Shown piece by piece: positions 6,001 to 9,550 of a stretch of DNA of 9,550 nt. Within the stretch, counting starts at the first letter, position 1. Every line of letters starts with the position of its first letter. Made by a program: the position numbers and the translations under genes. The notes beneath the pieces are model-generated. The model did not search any database. It worked only from the letters and a program-made list of their open reading frames with translations, and was not told the DNA's origin. The stretch is from Chloroflexia bacterium (lineage in GTDB: Bacteria > Chloroflexota > Chloroflexia > Thermomicrobiales > UBA6265), in assembly GCA_013696525.1 (NCBI GenBank), contig JACCYK010000451.1, forward strand, positions 1-9,550, read 5' to 3'.

Positions 6001-7023
6001 ATGAGCGCGTTGGGATCGGCCGAAGAGCTGAAACGAGCCGGCAGCGATGGCGACGAGACCGCCGGTATCGCGGCGTTGCCCGATTTCGTGGCGACGGCGC
6101 GGCTACCGGGCCGGAGTGTCCTGGCCGACACCGATCTGACGGCGGCGGCGATCGCCGGGCTGCTGGCGACGGCGGCCTGGCTGAAGGAGCAACGCCGGCA
6201 GGGTGAGCCGCACCCCTACCTGGCGGGGAAGACGCTGGGGATGATCTTTCAGCATCCCAGCACCCGGACCCGGAACGCCTTTCAGGCCGGGATGGAGCAG
6301 CTTGGCGGCCACGCCACCTTCCTCGGCACCCACGAGCTGCAACTGACCCGCGGCGAAACCCTGGCCGACACGGCGGCGATCATGAGCCGCTACGTTGATG
6401 GCATCGCCGCCCGCTTCGCCATCCACGACGACCTGGTCCAATTCGCGGCCGGCGCCTCGGTCCCGGTCTATAACGCCTTGACCGAGGTCTATCATCCGAT
6501 CGAGGCGTTGAGCGACGTGCTGACCTTACAGGAACGGTTCGGCGATCTCTCGCGTCTCAGGCTGGCCTACGTCGGGGACGGCAACAACGTTTGCCATTCG
6601 CTCCTGCTGAGCGGGGCCGCGATGGGCCTCAGCCTGGCGGTGGCAAGCCCGGTTGCCTACCAACCACGGACCGACGTGCTCGCCAACGCGCGCGCCCTGG
6701 CGGCCGCCTCGGGCGCCACGATCACGCTGACCGATGATCCGCTGCTGGCCGCCGACGGCGCCGACGCGATCTACACCGATGCCCACGAGAGCATGGGCGA
6801 GGAGAACGACCCGGCAAAAGAAGCCGCCCTCGCGCCCTATCGCGTGACCGAGGCGGTGATGGCGGCGGCGAAGTCGGCGGCGGTGTTCATGCACTGCCTG
6901 CCGATCCATCGCGGCCAGGAAGTCGACGAGGCGGTCGTGGACGGTCCACGCTCGATCGTCTTCGAGCAGGCGGAAAACCGGCTGCATATGCACAAGGCGT
7001 TGCTCCTGCTCACCATGGGGTGA
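6001..7023 (+). CDS. Ornithine carbamoyltransferase-like protein 2, tandem paralog
   Basis: The 340-aa product is clearly related to the preceding gene along its whole length, so this is a tandem duplication. STRTR (87-91), GDGNN (192-196) and HCLP (298-301) are kept. The usual HPxQ carbamoyl phosphate motif is HPIE (165-168), Gln to Glu. The residues after STRTR are NAFQ where VSFE is usual. The ornithine loop is DAHESMG (260-266), again His for Trp. These changes suggest altered substrate, weak activity, or a structural partner role in a mixed trimer with paralog 1. The start at 6001 follows a modest GAGG (5986-5989). The gene is 13 bp after its neighbour and 66 bp before lysW, so it is probably in one operon. 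Confidence 0.85.
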   Translation: MSALGSAEELKRAGSDGDETAGIAALPDFVATARLPGRSVLADTDLTAAAIAGLLATAAWLKEQRRQGEPHPYLAGKTLGMIFQHPSTRTRNAFQAGMEQLGGHATFLGTHELQLTRGETLADTAAIMSRYVDGIAARFAIHDDLVQFAAGASVPVYNALTEVYHPIEALSDVLTLQERFGDLSRLRLAYVGDGNNVCHSLLLSGAAMGLSLAVASPVAYQPRTDVLANARALAAASGATITLTDDPLLAADGADAIYTDAHESMGEENDPAKEAALAPYRVTEAVMAAAKSAAVFMHCLPIHRGQEVDEAVVDGPRSIVFEQAENRLHMHKALLLLTMG

Positions 7024-7047
7024 GGATTCGAACGGGTCAACCACGGA

Positions 7048-7064
7048 CCGGCCGACCGGGCCGG
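7048..7064 (+). other. Hairpin upstream of lysW
   Basis: CCGGCC (7048-7053) pairs with GGCCGG (7059-7064) around GACCG, within the 66-bp gap between the second carbamoyltransferase and lysW. It sits just before the purine-rich lysW ribosome binding site (7074-7087). It could tune the level of the carrier protein within the operon; no direct evidence. Confidence 0.25.
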
Positions 7065-7089
7065 AGCGCAAACAGGGAGGGATGAGGCG

Positions 7090-7251
7090 ATGGTAGCGTG
7101 TCCGGAGTGCGCGGCGGAGATCGAGCTCAGCAACGTGGAGCAGGGTGAGATCATCACCTGCCCGGAGTGTGGGGTCGAGCTGGAAGTGCTGAGCGTCAAT
7201 CCGCCGACGCTGGGCTTGGCCCCGGCCGAAGGCGAAGACTGGGGCGAGTAG
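7090..7251 (+). CDS. lysW: LysW amino-group carrier protein
   Basis: This small 53-aa protein is read as MVACPECAAEIELSN... and ends in EDWGE. It has two CPEC zinc-knuckle pairs (C4/C7 and C24/C27), an acidic body, and the EDWGE tail diagnostic of LysW. In this family the gamma-carboxyl of the last Glu (E53) is joined to the alpha-amino group of alpha-aminoadipate or glutamate. The bound amino acid is then processed and released, which protects the amine and guides the acidic carrier to the enzymes. The ATG has a purine-rich AGGGAGGG (7074-7081) 8 nt upstream. The gene lies between the carbamoyltransferases and lysX-like/lysK genes, so a role in arginine (glutamate-to-ornithine) synthesis is favoured over lysine, though both are possible. 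Confidence 0.95.
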   Translation: MVACPECAAEIELSNVEQGEIITCPECGVELEVLSVNPPTLGLAPAEGEDWGE

Positions 7252-7281
7252 CCGGACGGTGAACGGCATAAAGGGACGGAC

Positions 7282-8160
7282 ATGGCAACGGTCGGCGTGG
7301 TGTGTGAGCGAGTTCGGGTGGAAGAGAAGCAGCTGCTGGCGGCGTTGATCGACGCCGGGCTGCGGCCCGCCCCGTTCCCGCCCGGGGCCTTGCCGCTGGC
7401 CTTGACGCCCGGCGGCCAGGCCCTCCCCCACCTGTTGATCGATCGTGGCCAGAACCGGGTCGCGGCGGCGGCGATTTTGACCGCCTGCCGGGCGATCGGG
7501 ACGATCACGCTCGATGCCGGGCTGGCGGCCCGCGGCGATCGGCTGGCGGTGGCCGCCGCCCTGGCCGCGGCCGGGCTGCCACGGCCGGAAACACGGCTGA
7601 CCTGCTCGGCGACGGCGGCGCTGGACACGCTTGGCAGGTTCGGCTACCCCGCCACGGTGTTGCCGGTCACGGCCGGGGGCGAGCCAATCGCGATCCTCGA
7701 CCTCGATACCGCCGAGGCGGTGCTGGAGCATCGCGAGGTGCTCGGCACCAGCCACGAGGCGCTGTCGCTGATCCAGGCCGGGGCGCCGGCGACGCGATGG
7801 CCGGTCATCGTCGTCGGTGGCGTCGCCGTGGCAACGATGTCCGGTGCCACCGGGGAGCCGCTCCCGGCTCTCGCTCGCGAGCTGGCCGAGGCGGCGACGG
7901 TCACCCTGGGCGCGGCGATCGTGGCGATCGAGATCGCCCGGGTCGATGCCGGTCTGGTCGTGTGGGACGCGGCGGCGGTGCCGGAGTTTCGGCAAGCCAC
8001 GGCGATCGGGTCACACTCGGTGGCGACCGCGGTGGCGGAGCTGGCCCAGGCGAGGCTGACGGCCGAGCAGACCCGGCCCGCGTCCGAGCATGAGCTGATT
8101 CCGCTGACGACGACACACCGGCGGGAGGCGGTGACACATGGCGTTGTCCTCACCGCCTGA
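7282..8160 (+). CDS. Degenerate LysX-like ATP-grasp protein (probable pseudoenzyme)
   Basis: The 292-aa product aligns by eye with LysX/RimK-type ATP-grasp ligases from end to end. It begins VGVVCERVRVEEKQLL (residues 4-19), like the LysX start. It continues with LLIDRGQNR (51-59), GLPRPETRL (98-106), FGYPATVLPV (120-129), AVLEHREVLG (146-155), AIVAIEI (212-218) and PEF (234-236). Catalytic residues appear lost: VLKP reads VLPV, the Gly-rich loop is GGEPIA, the PGRDIRVFVVG segment is ATRWPVIVVGG, and the metal-binding NEVN segment is WDAAAV. The frame is unbroken, has an AAGGGA ribosome site (7271-7276), starts 30 bp after lysW, and overlaps the lysK start by 23 bp, so it is translated and kept. 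It may bind LysW or pair with the genuine LysX as a regulatory or specificity subunit. I infer no ligase activity. Confidence 0.75.
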   Translation: MATVGVVCERVRVEEKQLLAALIDAGLRPAPFPPGALPLALTPGGQALPHLLIDRGQNRVAAAAILTACRAIGTITLDAGLAARGDRLAVAAALAAAGLPRPETRLTCSATAALDTLGRFGYPATVLPVTAGGEPIAILDLDTAEAVLEHREVLGTSHEALSLIQAGAPATRWPVIVVGGVAVATMSGATGEPLPALARELAEAATVTLGAAIVAIEIARVDAGLVVWDAAAVPEFRQATAIGSHSVATAVAELAQARLTAEQTRPASEHELIPLTTTHRREAVTHGVVLTA

Positions 8161-9238
8161 GCAAGCGGCTGCCACCGGTAATCAGCGCCAGCCGGCGGCA
8201 GACGATGTTGAGCTGCTGCGCCGGCTGGTCGCCATCAAGAGCCTCTCCAATCAGGAAGGAGATGCCGTCGCCGAGTTGGCGGCACACATGGCGCGACGCG
8301 GCTTCCAGACCGAGATCGACCGCGCCGGCAACGCGATCGGGACCATCGGCAATGGACCGCGGCGGGTCGTGCTGCTCGGCCACATCGACACCGTCCCCGG
8401 TTGGATCCCGGTCCGGATCGTGGACGGGACCTTGCATGGCCGGGGCGCGGTCGATGCCAAGGGGCCGCTCTGCACCTTTGTCGCCGCCGCGGCCAGGGCC
8501 GCGGCAACGGGCAACGCGACGATCACCGTGGTTGGCGCTGCCAGCGAGGAGCGGATGGGCTCGCCGGGGGCGACCGAAGTTGGCGCCTGGCCGGCGCCCG
8601 ATTTCTGCGTCATCGGCGAGCCGAGCGGCTGGGACGCGGTCTGCCTTGGCTACCGGGGGACGCTCTCGTTCCAGTACCGCCTCCGTCATGGCGGACGGCA
8701 TTCCGCTGGGCCGGGCGAGGCGGTCGCCGAGCAAGCGATCGCCTTCTGGAACGCGCTGACGGCGGAAACCGAGTCATTTAACGCGATGGTCGGCACGGGC
8801 GGCAATTTCACGACCCTGACCCCAACCTTGCGGTCGATCAACACGACCTCGGACGGGCTCACGGACGAGGCGGTGCTGTCGATTGGTATCCGCTTACCGC
8901 CCGGATTCGATGCTGCGGCGTTGCTGACCCGGCTACGCCAGCTCGCTGGCGATGCGGTCTTATCCGTCGACGGCATCCAGGAAGCCTACCGTTCGGACAA
9001 GCGGACACCGCTGGTGCCGCCGTTCCTGCGGGCGATCCGGGCCGCGGGCGGGACGCCCCGGTTTACCCTCAAGCTCGGCACCTCGGACATGACGGTGGTG
9101 GGTCCGGCCTGGAACTGCCCAATCGTCGCCTACGGACCGGGCGACGCCGCGCTGGACCACACGCCGGAGGAACGGCTCGAGCTGGCGGACTACGGGCGGG
9201 CGATCAACGTCCTTACTCATGTCCTGGAGTCGCTATGA
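8138..9238 (+). CDS. lysK: LysK-type M20 metallopeptidase releasing the amino acid from LysW
   Basis: The 366-aa product is an M20-family zinc peptidase. Metal and catalytic residues are visible: GHIDTVPG (81-88; H82, D84), D106 in the GRGAVDAKG stretch, SEER (136-139; E137 general base, E138 ligand), GEPSG (160-164; E161) and DHTPEE (340-345; H341). H188 sits in the dimer-type RHSAG segment. In LysW pathways LysK cleaves the isopeptide bond between the carrier's last Glu and the finished amino acid. ArgE/DapE-like enzymes are alternatives by family, but the neighbours favour LysK. The ATG at 8138 has GGGAGG (8123-8128) 9 nt upstream and overlaps the preceding gene. Its stop overlaps the next start as ATGA, so the three genes are translationally coupled. 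Confidence 0.9.
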   Translation: MALSSPPEQAAATGNQRQPAADDVELLRRLVAIKSLSNQEGDAVAELAAHMARRGFQTEIDRAGNAIGTIGNGPRRVVLLGHIDTVPGWIPVRIVDGTLHGRGAVDAKGPLCTFVAAAARAAATGNATITVVGAASEERMGSPGATEVGAWPAPDFCVIGEPSGWDAVCLGYRGTLSFQYRLRHGGRHSAGPGEAVAEQAIAFWNALTAETESFNAMVGTGGNFTTLTPTLRSINTTSDGLTDEAVLSIGIRLPPGFDAAALLTRLRQLAGDAVLSVDGIQEAYRSDKRTPLVPPFLRAIRAAGGTPRFTLKLGTSDMTVVGPAWNCPIVAYGPGDAALDHTPEERLELADYGRAINVLTHVLESL

Positions 9239-9550
9239 GCACGGTCGAACAGTCCAGGGGCAATGGATCGCCAACGCTCGGCGTCCTGCTCTCGTACCTG
9301 CGGCCAGAGGAGAAGCTGATCTTGGCGGCGGCGCGGGCGCGGGGGATGGCGGTGGTGCCGCTCTTCGACCGCATGCTGGTGCTCGATCTCTCGGCCCCGG
9401 ATGCAACCGGCTTGATCCGAACCGGTAGTGGCGATCGGGGGCCGGTGGCGGTTGACGTCGTCCTCGATCGCTGCGTCGCCCACTCGCGGGCGGGCTATAC
9501 GCTCTCGGCCCTGGAACGGTGGGGCATCCCGACGTTGAACAGTGCCGAGG
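9235..9550 (+). CDS. lysX: LysX/ArgX-type ATP-grasp ligase, N-terminal part only
   Basis: The first 105 residues are in the window and the rest lies beyond the right edge. The start follows the lysK stop in an ATGA overlap. After a short leader, TLGVLLSYLRPEEKLIL (14-30) matches the LysX start. DVVLDRCVAHSRAGYTLSALERWGIPTLNSAE (residues 74-105, given here by its key residues D79, R80, H84, S85, R86 and N102) matches the family core with the S-x-S/H-x-R pattern kept. By family it ligates LysW's C-terminal Glu to glutamate or alpha-aminoadipate using ATP. The ATP-binding part is not visible, so activity and the Glu versus aminoadipate choice cannot be judged. Confidence 0.85.
   Translation, partial: MSTVEQSRGNGSPTLGVLLSYLRPEEKLILAAARARGMAVVPLFDRMLVLDLSAPDATGLIRTGSGDRGPVAVDVVLDRCVAHSRAGYTLSALERWGIPTLNSAE

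Noticed and set aside
7022..7045. tRNA T-arm-like sequence on the minus strand (GTTCGAATCC)
   Set aside because: The flanking bases do not form a T-stem and no acceptor or anticodon stem could be found.
6526..7995. Long minus-strand open frame opposite carbamoyltransferase 2, lysW and the lysX-like gene
   Set aside because: It is antisense to recognisable genes, Arg/Gly/Pro-rich, and has no domain; typical of high-GC shadow frames.
7282..8160. Loss of LysX motifs explained by a frameshift
   Set aside because: Family-like segments occur before and after every lost motif in the same frame, and no other frame restores the motifs, so the changes are substitutions.

Overview
The window is high-GC DNA with short intergenic gaps and GTG/ATG starts. 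It looks like a Thermomicrobia-type member of the Chloroflexota, or a similar high-GC thermophile. This is inferred from the LysW (amino-group carrier protein) genes, the translational T-box leader and the base composition; no taxonomic marker gene is present. No mobile element, CRISPR array or RNA gene was seen.

Left part (1-2567, minus strand): one long gene for a glycoside hydrolase family 38 (alpha-mannosidase-like) enzyme. It starts at a GTG with a strong ribosome binding site and runs off the left edge. A divergent intergenic region (2568-3122) separates it from the rest. This region carries one candidate promoter in each direction, a 12-bp palindrome just downstream of the plus-strand promoter, and a structured leader with two strong hairpins before an argininosuccinate synthase-like gene (argG).

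Right part (3123-9550, plus strand): argG-like, then about 500 bases of structured RNA, then a tight run of carbamoyltransferase 1, carbamoyltransferase 2, lysW, a degenerate lysX-like gene, lysK and the start of an apparently genuine lysX. The RNA before carbamoyltransferase 1 is a full T-box riboswitch. It has stem I with a kink-turn, a specifier loop (best read CGC, Arg) and a classical distal loop, a stem III, and the T-box sequence in a 7-nt bulge. A switch strand either completes the antisequestrator or pairs with the Shine-Dalgarno of carbamoyltransferase 1. It should therefore sense uncharged tRNA-Arg and turn on translation when arginine is scarce.

Together these genes describe LysW-dependent arginine synthesis: LysX attaches LysW to glutamate, other enzymes outside the window would make LysW-ornithine, and LysK releases the product. 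Several features depart from the textbook version. There are two adjacent carbamoyltransferases, both with His in place of the usual Trp in the D-x-W-x-SMG ornithine loop. The argG product is changed at residues expected to bind the head of citrulline. A full-length LysX relative has lost nearly every ATP-grasp catalytic residue, yet its gene is intact and overlaps lysK. A testable idea is that carbamoylation, and perhaps argininosuccinate formation, occurs while the amino acid is still bound to LysW, with LysK releasing citrulline or a later product.
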